A stretch of 64,000 nt of DNA from an uncultured Clostridia bacterium (lineage in GTDB: Bacteria; Bacillota; Clostridia; Christensenellales; UBA1242): assembly GCA_944384395.1 (NCBI GenBank), contig CALWTD010000025.1, forward strand, positions 18,572 to 82,571. Direction: 5' to 3'. Positions 48,448-55,569 of the stretch are shown one piece after another. The notes beneath the pieces were generated by a model. That model was not told the origin of the DNA. It made no database searches and saw only the letters and a program-made list of their open reading frames with translations. Both the position numbers and the translations under genes were made by a program. Position 1 is the stretch's first letter; the number at the start of each line of letters is the position of its first letter.

Positions 48448-48491
48448 TTTGTTTTACTCCTTTATATTTATTTTCTTTTGTCTTTCGACAC

Positions 48492-48612
48492 AGGCGAAAT
48501 AAACGAAAAAGGGTTAAACAATTTCACTTTGTAATATATATTTTTTAGTCAAGGTTTGAGAATCAATACATTTTAACCTTGACTAAAAAGAGTTTTCGTT
48601 TAGACTTCGCCT
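48492..48612. repeat. 121-bp nested inverted repeat upstream of the recombinase
   Basis: The outer arms are AGGCGAAATAAACGAAAA (48492-48509) and TTTTCGTTTAGACTTCGCCT (48593-48612). The inner arms are a perfect 15-bp pair, TTTTTAGTCAAGGTT (48542-48556) and AACCTTGACTAAAAA (48575-48589). The T-rich side comes first on both strands, so it is not an ordinary terminator. It begins 45 bp upstream of the recombinase start codon. Confidence 0.8.
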
Positions 48613-48634
48613 CAAGAAAGACTTTTTTGTTCTC

Positions 48635-48703
48635 ACTTGTTCAAGACAAGCACACGTCTTGCTCTCAAATTTGTGTTCTACTTGTATCAAGACAAGCACA
48701 CGT
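48635..48703. repeat. Two copies of a 23-24-bp hairpin-forming direct repeat
   Basis: Copy 1 (48635-48657) and copy 2 (48680-48703) share ACTTGT(A)TCAAGACAAG followed by CACACGT. Each copy contains its own CTTGT/ACAAG hairpin. A third copy is at 49328-49353. Confidence 0.8.
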
Positions 48704-48731
48704 TAAAATCCCAATTGTTAAATTTTTGGTA

Positions 48732-48869
48732 TTATTCGCTATTAATTTTTTGAGCTTCCTTTGCTTGTTTTAAGTCTAAAATTCTTTTTAAAATAACTTT
48801 ATAAAAATACTCATCAAAAATAGATAAATCTAATTCATTTGTGAAAATAACTTTTAAATTTTCTTTCAT
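48732..48869 (-). CDS. Small 45-residue ORF upstream of the recombinase
   Basis: Starts MKENLKVIFTNELDLSIF and ends KEAQKINSE. It is acidic then basic and mostly helical. AAGAGG (48883-48878) is correctly spaced eight bases before the ATG, which supports translation. It lies in the same orientation as the recombinase, 284 bp upstream of it. The bases between the Shine-Dalgarno site and the ATG are one arm of a stem (48870-48878 with 48950-48958), so initiation may be controlled. No family recognised; small excisionase-like or leader-peptide roles are only guesses. Confidence 0.55.
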   Translation of the reverse strand: MKENLKVIFTNELDLSIFDEYFYKVILKRILDLKQAKEAQKINSE

Positions 48870-49065
48870 AGTGGTTGCCTCTTAATTTGATTTGGCAATT
48901 AAAAAAGACATAGAAAAAGTTTTATAAACTTATTCTACGCCCATAAAATGCAACCACTGACTCATACTAATCCTGAGCTGGACTCTATGCTTTTAAATTC
49001 GCAATCGCTTTCTTACAACTCGGCTTGCCATTTTTGCGTGTCTAAAATTTAATTACACAAAAATT
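48870..49065 (-). promoter_or_regulatory. Structured leader sequestering the small ORF's start site
   Basis: On the minus strand AGTGGTTGC (48958-48950) can pair with GCAACCACT (48878-48870), which lies between the Shine-Dalgarno site and the ATG. Inside that stem is a second hairpin, TAGAATAAGTTT/AAACTTTTTCTA (48937-48911, 11 of 12 pairs). Further upstream, a more GC-rich non-coding stretch to about 49050 includes GAGTCCAGCTCAGGA. This resembles a cis-acting RNA. No known riboswitch consensus was recognised. Confidence 0.5.
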
Positions 49066-49172
49066 TTATCACATAACTATTGAAAATAGAACAACAAATG
49101 CAATAACAAATTTGACTAAATATATGTATTTTTAGACAAATATAAATTAAAATGTTGAAAACATAACACTAT

Positions 49173-49275
49173 CTGCTTGAATGAATAGAAAAATATTATA
49201 TAACAGCAACAAAAAACGGTCGACATTTGCTTTAGCGTGCGACCGTTTTTTGCCTTAATATTTTTATTCAAGCAG
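49173..49275. repeat. 103-bp three-tier inverted repeat with terminator-like core
   Basis: The arms are CTGCTTGAAT/ATTCAAGCAG (49173-49182 with 49266-49275), AAAAATATTA/TAATATTTTT (49189-49198 with 49256-49265) and AAAAAACGGTCG/CGACCGTTTTTT (49211-49222 with 49240-49251). All three pairs are perfect, with bulges only between tiers. The core works as a strong terminator on either strand. Long near-perfect ends like these also fit a MITE-like element. Confidence 0.85.
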
Positions 49276-49327
49276 TTTGGTTTGTTTACTGCCTGCGTGT
49301 GTTTGTCTGGCGGAGCGAAGCGACGCC

Positions 49328-49353
49328 ACTTGTATAAAGACAAGCACACGTCT
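49328..49353. repeat. Third copy of the island direct repeat
   Basis: ACTTGTATAAAGACAAG followed by CACACGTCT, matching the copies at 48635 and 48680. It follows a GC-rich GGCG...CGCC hairpin at about 49310-49327. Confidence 0.75.
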
Positions 49354-49418
49354 CAGTGCCCAATTTAATAATTTCTATAAATTTATATATGAGTGATACA
49401 AAATTATAAAAAGTGTGC

Positions 49419-49424
49419 TATAAT
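49419..49424 (+). promoter_or_regulatory. Extended -10 promoter of the R-M operon
   Basis: TGC-TATAAT at 49416-49424. The -35 region is poor (GATACA at 49395-49400, 18-bp spacer). The transcript would start near 49431, about 25 nt before the methyltransferase ATG. Confidence 0.6.
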
Positions 49425-49456
49425 AAGCTTGATATATGATAAAAAGGAATTTGTTT

Positions 49457-50599
49457 ATGAAGTATAGTATAGAATATATCAAATCATTAGGATTAAATAA
49501 ATCTGAAAACAATTTAAAGCTACTAATAAATATTTTTAATGATAGTAATGATGTCGACATAAAGAGAGAAGCGGTTTCTTCAATTGGGAGACAAAATGAT
49601 TTAGATGGCATTTATAAGTTTATTTCTGAATATGCTTTTAAAAAAAATACAATTATGGAATACATTTACCAAATGTTTAGGACTTGCCTTTATAAGTCTA
49701 AAATAGACTCAAGATTTGAAAGCTTAAAAAATAGAATTATTGAGTTTTATAATAATGAAACTATAAATAAAATGAATGAGTTCTATAATTATAAACATAG
49801 TAATAAAAAAACGAAAAAAAATAAAATAACCACACCATTATTGTTGGTTGGAGATTGTGAAGAAACACTAAAAACTTTACCTGAAAATTCTATTCAATTA
49901 ACATTTACATCTCCACCATATTATAATGCGAAAATTTATTCCGATTACCATTCTTATAAAGACTATTTAGAAAAAATGAAAAATGTTTTTAAAGAGTGCT
50001 ACAGGGTGATAGAAGAAGGAAGATTTTTAATTGTAAACGTATCTCCAGTTATCACTAAAAGGCCAGGCAGAGAATTTGAAAGTATTAGATACCCAATACA
50101 CTTTGATTTTCATAAAATTTTAGAAGAATCAGGATTTTATTTTATAGACGAAATAATTTGGATTAAACCTGAATCATGCGTTAAAAATAGGGTTGGTGGA
50201 TATCAACAAACAAGAAAAGCTTTAACTTATAAGCCAAACTGTATTACCGAAAGTATTTTAGTTTATAGAAAAAAATGCTCATTTTTATTAGATAAAAATG
50301 TTAGTGAATATAAATTTTATGACAAATTTGAAAATGAGGGAATTGACACATCTAACTGTTGGTATATTAATCCTAGAAGTGATAAAAATCATCCAGCAGT
50401 TTTCCCAGAGGAATTATGTAGAAGGATATTAAAATATTATTCTTTTGAAAATGATACCGTATTGGATCCTTTTGCTGGTTCCGGAACATTTGGTAATGTT
50501 GCGTATAAAATGAAAAGAATACCTGTAATGTGCGAAATGGATAATAAGTATGTAGAAATAATCAAAGGAGGAAAAATAAATTATGACATTCGAAAATGA
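49457..50599 (+). CDS. Type II DNA methyltransferase, probably N4-cytosine (CfrBI-like system)
   Basis: 380 residues. The catalytic motif IV TSPPYYN lies near residue 150 and motif I DPFAGSGTFGNV near 342, in the permuted order of beta-class amino methyltransferases. TSPPY (instead of DPPY) is usual for N4-cytosine enzymes. Residues about 1-110 form an extra all-helical, HEAT-like N-terminal domain (IKREAVSSIGRQ) not needed for catalysis. I start at ATG 49457, which has AAAAAGGAA upstream, instead of the ATG seven codons earlier, which has none. The 3' end overlaps the endonuclease gene by 17 bp. Together they form a complete type II restriction-modification unit within the island. Confidence 0.9.
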   Translation: MKYSIEYIKSLGLNKSENNLKLLINIFNDSNDVDIKREAVSSIGRQNDLDGIYKFISEYAFKKNTIMEYIYQMFRTCLYKSKIDSRFESLKNRIIEFYNNETINKMNEFYNYKHSNKKTKKNKITTPLLLVGDCEETLKTLPENSIQLTFTSPPYYNAKIYSDYHSYKDYLEKMKNVFKECYRVIEEGRFLIVNVSPVITKRPGREFESIRYPIHFDFHKILEESGFYFIDEIIWIKPESCVKNRVGGYQQTRKALTYKPNCITESILVYRKKCSFLLDKNVSEYKFYDKFENEGIDTSNCWYINPRSDKNHPAVFPEELCRRILKYYSFENDTVLDPFAGSGTFGNVAYKMKRIPVMCEMDNKYVEIIKGGKINYDIRK

Positions 50600-51452
50600 G
50601 GTAATTGAAAAAACGATAGAAAAATTAATTTTTGGACAAGACTACAGAGAAGAAGTTATTAGGTCTATCAATGCGGTTTTTCTTGATTTTACAGTTGATT
50701 TTTTTAAAAAAATAGTACAGGCAAAATTTAATTCGGAGAACATAAATTTAGAATGGTATAAGAAATATTTTATTAATACAAAGAATTTTAGTGCAGATGA
50801 AGCTGCAATTTTCGCTGGAATTAATAAAAAAACTATTACAAACATTTATGGCTCAGCAAATAAAGAAATTGTTATAAATGTTGCAAACGAAAACTTTGAG
50901 TATTTGAGTTCTCTTATTACTGAGCTAGAGCAAGACTCATTATCGGGATTAGCTATTACAATTAAAATATCATATAATGGCATAACAGTTGATTTAAGTC
51001 TTTCAGAAAGCTTAATAGTAATTAATGCATTGGCTACTAAAAAAATCCAGATTAGAGGTGGTGCTTGGAGTTCCATAGGTAAAAAAGTTGAAAAACCTTT
51101 GCTTGATACGTTATGCAAAATTACCGGCGTACCGACTGAAAATATTGACAATACCCATTTTAAAAAAGATAAAACTAAAACATTTGATAGAGAAGTAGAT
51201 TATAAATTAATTTCGAAAACAGGTCAAATCTATAGAATTGAAGTAAAATTAATGGGGAAAGGCAATCCCGAAAGTGCAGATGCAACAATTGCAAGAGATT
51301 CTCATATTTTTGTTGCAGATACACTCAGTGAGCAAAATTGTAATCAATTAAAAGCAAGAGGGGTTAAATATTTAATTTTAAAAGGTAACAAAAACCCAAT
51401 TGATGAATTTAAAACAATTTTACGAGAATTAGATATTCCTTTTACTAAATAA
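50583..51452 (+). CDS. Type II restriction endonuclease, CfrBI-like
   Basis: 289 residues. A PD-(D/E)xK-type active site is suggested by DREVDYKLI near 202 and IEVKLMGKGNPESADA near 219 (Asp ... Glu-x-Lys). The segment KLMGKGNPESAD...ARDSHIFVADTLS is what I recall from the CfrBI endonuclease family, whose prototype cuts CCWWGG and is paired with an N4-cytosine methyltransferase, as here. The specificity of this enzyme is inference. A strong AAAGGAGG lies eight bases upstream, inside the methyltransferase gene. The order methyltransferase first, with overlap, fits safe establishment in a new host. Eleven bases after its stop is a tRNA-Ser 3'-end-like sequence. Confidence 0.8.
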   Translation: MTFENEVIEKTIEKLIFGQDYREEVIRSINAVFLDFTVDFFKKIVQAKFNSENINLEWYKKYFINTKNFSADEAAIFAGINKKTITNIYGSANKEIVINVANENFEYLSSLITELEQDSLSGLAITIKISYNGITVDLSLSESLIVINALATKKIQIRGGAWSSIGKKVEKPLLDTLCKITGVPTENIDNTHFKKDKTKTFDREVDYKLISKTGQIYRIEVKLMGKGNPESADATIARDSHIFVADTLSEQNCNQLKARGVKYLILKGNKNPIDEFKTILRELDIPFTK

Positions 51453-51462
51453 GTCGATTTAC

Positions 51463-51480
51463 ATCTCTAACTCTCCGCCA
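51463..51480 (+). other. tRNA-Ser 3'-end remnant / candidate attachment site
   Basis: ATCTCTAACTCTCCGCCA matches the last 18 bases (with CCA) of tRNA-Ser(UGA) at the window's right end in 16 of 18 positions. It also shares TCCGCCAA with tRNA-Ser(CGA). No tRNA body precedes it. A displaced tRNA 3' end is the usual scar of insertion into a tRNA gene. Confidence 0.5.
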
Positions 51481-51575
51481 AAAAAAGTATAAAATTTTTA
51501 ACATTAATACATTTAAAAATTATTTTATTTTGTAAAAATATTATATACAATATTGTTATTATATAAGGATTAATT

Positions 51576-52103
51576 ATGATTTTACAAACAAAAAGACTTT
51601 TATTACGACCATTAACTAATGGCGATATAAATGATTTTTATGAAATTTTTAGTGGCGATAAAGTTGATGTTTTTGTAAAAAAAATGTCGTATGAACAAGT
51701 AAAAACTTATTTTGAAAAAAGAAAACAATATAGTCCAAATCCATACTCGTTTGGTGTTGTTTTAAAAAGTAATAACAAAATGATAGGAACTGTTGGTATT
51801 AAAGAAAAAACTGCCCATATTGGAGAATTATCATATGTTTTTAACGAAAAATATTGGGGTAACGGATACGCTAGTGAAAGTGTTAACGAAATTCTAAAAA
51901 ATGCGTTTTTAAATTGGAGTTTTGTAAAAATTAAAGCAGATTGTCAGTTTGATAATTTAAATTCCAAAAAAATTTTAAATAAATTTGGTTTTGGTTTTGT
52001 TTATTCCAACAATGATAGAAAAAGTCATAAAACTAATAAAAATGTACAATTTGATTTTTACGAACTTAGTTTTTGTGATTATCAAAACAAACCTTATGTT
52101 TGA
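51576..52103 (+). CDS. GNAT acetyltransferase, RimJ/RimL-like
   Basis: 175 residues. It starts TKRLLLRPLTNGDINDFYEIF, typical of ribosomal-protein-alanine-type acetyltransferases. The acetyl-CoA loop region YWGNGYASESVNEIL is at about 99-113, and the C-terminal NLNSKKILNKFGFGF near 132 is characteristic of this GNAT branch. Such enzymes acetylate protein N-termini, small molecules or antibiotics; the substrate cannot be told. AAGGATT precedes the ATG. The trpS -35 box overlaps its stop codon. First chromosomal gene after the island. Confidence 0.88.
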   Translation: MILQTKRLLLRPLTNGDINDFYEIFSGDKVDVFVKKMSYEQVKTYFEKRKQYSPNPYSFGVVLKSNNKMIGTVGIKEKTAHIGELSYVFNEKYWGNGYASESVNEILKNAFLNWSFVKIKADCQFDNLNSKKILNKFGFGFVYSNNDRKSHKTNKNVQFDFYELSFCDYQNKPYV

Positions 52104-52128
52104 CAAAATATATTTTTAAACTTAAACT
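52100..52128 (+). promoter_or_regulatory. trpS promoter
   Basis: TTGACA (52100-52105, overlapping the upstream stop codon), 17 bp, TAAACT (52123-52128). There is no tryptophan T-box in the 30-nt leader. Confidence 0.6.
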
Positions 52129-52161
52129 AGAAGAGATATTATTTAATTAAAAGGATACACA

Positions 52162-53154
52162 ATGAAAAGAGTATTGACTGGAATTAAACCAACAGGTTAT
52201 GCACATCTTGGAAATTATTTTGGTGCAATTAAACCTGCAATAGAACTAAGCAAAGATGAAAACTATGAATGTTTTTATTTTATTGCTGATTATCACGCAC
52301 TTACAACACTTAAAACAAAAGATGAAATGAAAGAGTATTTTTATAACATTGCTTGCACATGGCTTGCTTGTGGACTTGACCCTAATAGAGTTATATTTTA
52401 TAGACAAAGCGACATTAAGGAAGTTTTTGAAATAAATTGGATTTTGTGCAATGTAACACCAAAAGGTTTAATGAATAGGGCTCATGCTTACAAAGCGATT
52501 GTTGAAAATAATGAGCAAAACAATTTTGATAGAGATGCTAATGTAAATATGGGATTATATAATTACCCAATACTTATGGCTAGTGATATTTTATCATTTG
52601 GTGCTGATTTAGTTCCGGTTGGGTTAGATCAAAAACAGCATATTGAAATTGCAAGAGATATTGCTATGGCTTTTAATAAAAAATATCAAGAAGTTTTTAA
52701 TATTCCTGATTGTTATATACAAGAAAATAATAACACATTAGTTGGTCTTGATGGAAGAAAAATGAGCAAAAGTTATAACAACACAATACAACTTTTTACA
52801 GATGAAAAAGAATTAAAGAAAAAAATAAATAAAATTGTAACAGATAGCAAACTTCCCGGTGAACCCAAAGATGTAAATTGTACCATAAATAAACTATACA
52901 AACTTTTTGTTGATGAGAACAGAGCAAAAGATTTTGAACAAAAATTAAAAGATGGACTTTCTTGGGGAGAAGCAAAAAATATGCTTTTTGAAGTTGCAAA
53001 TAATTATATTAAACCAATGCGTGAAAAATTTTTGTATTTTATGAACAATAAAAATTTAGTTGACGAAATTTTAAAACAAGGGGCAATAAAGGCACAAAAA
53101 TATGCAAGAGAATATTTAAAAAATGTAAGAAAAGCTATTGGTGTTGAAAATTAA
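52162..53154 (+). CDS. trpS: Tryptophan--tRNA ligase
   Basis: 330 residues, class I synthetase; charges tRNA-Trp. The HIGH-equivalent lies in TGYAHLGNYFGA at residues 11-22, and KMSKS is at 200-204. FADYHALTT-like FIADYHALTTL near 40 and the DLVPVGLDQKQHIE block near 150 are typical of bacterial TrpRS. Length is normal. AAAAGGA precedes the ATG. The gene converges with the SIMPL-domain gene with only seven bases between stop codons. Its terminator hairpin therefore lies inside that gene's coding sequence. Confidence 0.97.
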   Translation: MKRVLTGIKPTGYAHLGNYFGAIKPAIELSKDENYECFYFIADYHALTTLKTKDEMKEYFYNIACTWLACGLDPNRVIFYRQSDIKEVFEINWILCNVTPKGLMNRAHAYKAIVENNEQNNFDRDANVNMGLYNYPILMASDILSFGADLVPVGLDQKQHIEIARDIAMAFNKKYQEVFNIPDCYIQENNNTLVGLDGRKMSKSYNNTIQLFTDEKELKKKINKIVTDSKLPGEPKDVNCTINKLYKLFVDENRAKDFEQKLKDGLSWGEAKNMLFEVANNYIKPMREKFLYFMNNKNLVDEILKQGAIKAQKYAREYLKNVRKAIGVEN

Positions 53155-53161
53155 ATATGTA

Positions 53162-54043
53162 TTAAAAAGATAAACCAAAAAGTTTATCTTTTTCATTTTC
53201 TTCAAATGTTTGTTCTTCAATTAAACTGTTGTCCTCTTGATTGTTTAATTCGCCGTTGTTATCTATGTTGTTGTCAAAATCATCTTCTGGCAATAGGTTA
53301 TCATTTTCACTTGTTAGATTGTCATTTGGCAAGTCGATGTTTGTTGTGTCTTCTTTGCTTGTGCTGTCATTTGTATTATTTTCTACTATGTCATTATTTA
53401 GTTCAAATCTTGCCTTAACCTTTGCTTCAACTATAATTTTTCCGTCTTTGCTTCCTTCGCTGTAACTATATACACTTATTTCGATAAGTTCTTTTAAATT
53501 TGTATCAGAATACAAAGCATTTGCTTTTTCTATTGCGTTATCTCTTGCTTGTAAAAGAGCATTATTATATATTTCTTTTTGATTTTCAAGTGTATAAATA
53601 ATGTTAGAAAAACTTGTCGCTCCATTTTTTGATGCTATTTGCATAAATTTATCAGCATTATCTAAATTTTTGCTTTTTACTGATACATCATAATTAAATT
53701 CGTATTTTTGTATTCCATGTTCACAAACTGGCATCGTATAAGAATAATTTACAAAAACATTACTAGAGGCATCAAGTTCTTTTATTTTTGTTGATATATT
53801 ATCATATATTTGTGAAATTTTTTCGTGTCCTTCTTGCAGAGAATCTTCTATAATTGTTATACCAAAACCAATTTGAACATTGTCGGGAACGGTTTCAACT
53901 TTGCCGTTTCCAATAACTACTACAAATTGCTTATTGTCTTCTAACGCAAATACTTTTTCATTTGCACTTAAAACACCGTTAAAAATTATAGTGGTTATAA
54001 ATAAAGTAAAAATTAAACCAATAACTAAAATCTTCTTTCTCAT
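53162..54043 (-). CDS. Secreted SIMPL-domain (DUF541) protein
   Basis: 293 residues. A signal peptide (MRKKILVIGLIFTLF, cleavage near VLSAN) or N-terminal anchor is followed by a SIMPL domain at about 40-215: VVVIGNGKVETVPDNVQIGFGI opens it and QARDNAIEKANALY is its usual late helix. The last 75 residues are a low-complexity Asn/Asp/Glu/Thr tail. SIMPL proteins include periplasmic and surface proteins of unclear biochemical role, some linked to oxidative stress. AAAGGAGA precedes the ATG. The final codons double as a terminator hairpin for trpS. Confidence 0.85.
   Translation of the reverse strand: MRKKILVIGLIFTLFITTIIFNGVLSANEKVFALEDNKQFVVVIGNGKVETVPDNVQIGFGITIIEDSLQEGHEKISQIYDNISTKIKELDASSNVFVNYSYTMPVCEHGIQKYEFNYDVSVKSKNLDNADKFMQIASKNGATSFSNIIYTLENQKEIYNNALLQARDNAIEKANALYSDTNLKELIEISVYSYSEGSKDGKIIVEAKVKARFELNNDIVENNTNDSTSKEDTTNIDLPNDNLTSENDNLLPEDDFDNNIDNNGELNNQEDNSLIEEQTFEENEKDKLFGLSF
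53164..53196 (+). terminator. trpS terminator inside the opposite gene
   Basis: AAAAAGATAAAC/GTTTATCTTTTT (53164-53175 with 53182-53193), a 12-bp stem encoded within the last codons of the SIMPL gene. Confidence 0.82.
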
Positions 54044-54194
54044 ATAAATCTCCTTTTTAACACAATTACTTTGTGGAAAAATTTAAAAATTATGTTGTAA
54101 TAAAAGAGATTTTTTTGGCTATTAATAAACAAAAATATATAATAAAATTTTTTTAAAAGTTAAAAATATGATATACTTTTTTCTTGAGGTAAAA

Positions 54195-54653
54195 ATGAAC
54201 AAATTTATGAAAATCGCAATAGATGAGGCAGAAGAAGGAATAAAAAATAATCATGGTGGTCCATTTGGTTCATGTATTGTTAAAGACGGTCAAGTTATAA
54301 GTGTCGGACACAATCATGTTGTTGCAAACAATGATCCAACTTGCCATGGAGAAATTGATGCTATAAGAAAAGCAGGGGAAAAATTAGGAACATTTAATTT
54401 AAAGGGTTGTGAAATTTATACAACAGGTCAACCTTGCCCGATGTGTGCTTGTGCTTGTATGTGGGCAAACATAGACAAAGTTTATTATGGCTGTAATCAA
54501 AAAGATATAGATAACATTGGTTTTAGAGATGACGAACTTTATAAAAGTTTTAATTTTATACCACCTAAAAACTTTATGAAAGAATTGGATAGACAAGAGT
54601 GCTTAATGTTGTTTGAAAAATACAATACCATTAAAAACAAAACAAAATATTAA
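54195..54653 (+). CDS. Nucleoside/guanine deaminase (cytidine deaminase-like fold)
   Basis: 152 residues. The zinc site is H51-G-E53 (CHGEIDAI) with PCPMC supplying Cys81 and Cys84. Glu53 is the proton shuttle. Most relatives have HAE here; HGE is a mild variant. The overall layout, with GGPFGSCIVKDG near 21 and a C-terminal FIPPKNFMKELDRQECL...KY, is closest to guanine deaminases such as GuaD, which convert guanine to xanthine. tRNA-editing TadA seems less likely because the TadA RNA-binding C-terminus is absent. I start at ATG 54195 because TGAGG lies just upstream; the longer frame from 54168 lacks a site. Monocistronic. Confidence 0.85.
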   Translation: MNKFMKIAIDEAEEGIKNNHGGPFGSCIVKDGQVISVGHNHVVANNDPTCHGEIDAIRKAGEKLGTFNLKGCEIYTTGQPCPMCACACMWANIDKVYYGCNQKDIDNIGFRDDELYKSFNFIPPKNFMKELDRQECLMLFEKYNTIKNKTKY

Positions 54654-54716
54654 AAGTATCATGGCAATAGTAAAATTTAAAATAATATTACAATTAACAA
54701 ATTTGATTTTACACAT

Positions 54717-54745
54717 AAAAAAATCACCAATTAGGTGATTTTTTA
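54717..54745. terminator. Bidirectional terminator
   Basis: AAAAAATCACC/GGTGATTTTTT with AATTA loop between the deaminase and the convergent membrane-protein operon. Confidence 0.9.
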
Positions 54746-55567
54746 AAACTCTTCGTCTAATATTTGTTGCTTTCGTTTTTCAAATTCTTCTTCGGTAATA
54801 AAATTCTTATCTTTTAAATTTTGTAATTTTTTAAGTTTATCTTCAACTCCTTCTTTTGTAACAGGAGTGGTATTGTTTTGTGGTTCCATAGTTCCAAAAC
54901 GATTATTAAATCTATTTATTCTTTGCTGTCTTTCTTCTTGTTCTCTTAAAAGAATTTCTTTTGCTTTTTCTGTAATTAAAAAATTTGGTTCTTTAAATAC
55001 ATATGAAAATAAAATATAAAAAATTGTTACGGCACCAAGGACATAATTAGATACACAAAGTAGATATTGACCAATCATGCTTAAATTGTTGAATAAACTA
55101 AATAAAACTGCCAATCCACTTAAAAGCCAAAGTATTGCAATTACTAATTCCAAAAAAGCATTATAATATTTGTTTTTAAAACCGAGTACTGCAATGAGAA
55201 TTTTCCATATAGCAAAGGCGAGAGCAAAAACAAAAATGAAATATCTTATATCAACTTTTGCGTTTGGTACAAGAACAAAAACAAGTCCTGATATTGCAAC
55301 TAAAACGGTTAAACATATATAAAATATGCCATCTGCACACAGATATTTTTTTTGACTTTTATAATTGTTAAATACTCTTATTTGCATTGAGCCCATAAAA
55401 ATTGCTGAAACAAAAACAACAACGCAAGAACCAATAACTGAAATTCCTAAGAAATTACCACCAATAAGACCAACAATAACCAACACTAAAAGTGCAATAC
55501 CAAGCAAAACGCTTGTTACTACTGAAAACACTTTTGTATCTTTGTTTAAAAATTTTAAATCATTCAT
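54743..55567 (-). CDS. Polytopic membrane protein with C-terminal SHOCT domain
   Basis: 274 residues with about six membrane helices in residues 15-190 (LLGIALLVLVIVGLIGG; FIFVFALAFAIWKILI; LVIAILWLLSGLAVLF). A cytosolic Gln/Arg/Asn-rich linker follows, then a SHOCT domain in the last 35 residues (KLKKLQNLKDKNFITEEEF). SHOCT is a short oligomerisation-type motif found at protein ends. The function is unknown. It begins two bases after the stop of the upstream YugP-like gene, so the two are an operon. Confidence 0.8.
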   Translation of the reverse strand: MNDLKFLNKDTKVFSVVTSVLLGIALLVLVIVGLIGGNFLGISVIGSCVVVFVSAIFMGSMQIRVFNNYKSQKKYLCADGIFYICLTVLVAISGLVFVLVPNAKVDIRYFIFVFALAFAIWKILIAVLGFKNKYYNAFLELVIAILWLLSGLAVLFSLFNNLSMIGQYLLCVSNYVLGAVTIFYILFSYVFKEPNFLITEKAKEILLREQEERQQRINRFNNRFGTMEPQNNTTPVTKEGVEDKLKKLQNLKDKNFITEEEFEKRKQQILDEEF

Positions 55568-55569
55568 AT

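Noticed and set aside
48542-48589. Intrinsic terminator at the 15-bp inverted repeat
   Set aside because: On both strands the T-rich arm comes first and the hairpin is followed by A's, the reverse of a terminator.
48579-48773. 64-residue plus-strand open frame upstream of the recombinase
   Set aside because: It runs across the inverted repeat and two direct-repeat copies and lacks a ribosome-binding site.
49116-49349. 77-residue minus-strand open frame
   Set aside because: It is formed by the 103-bp inverted repeat and direct-repeat copy 3; there is no ribosome site or protein-like pattern.
48635-49353. CRISPR array
   Set aside because: Only three repeat copies with unequal spacing (about 45 and 650 bp) and no cas genes.
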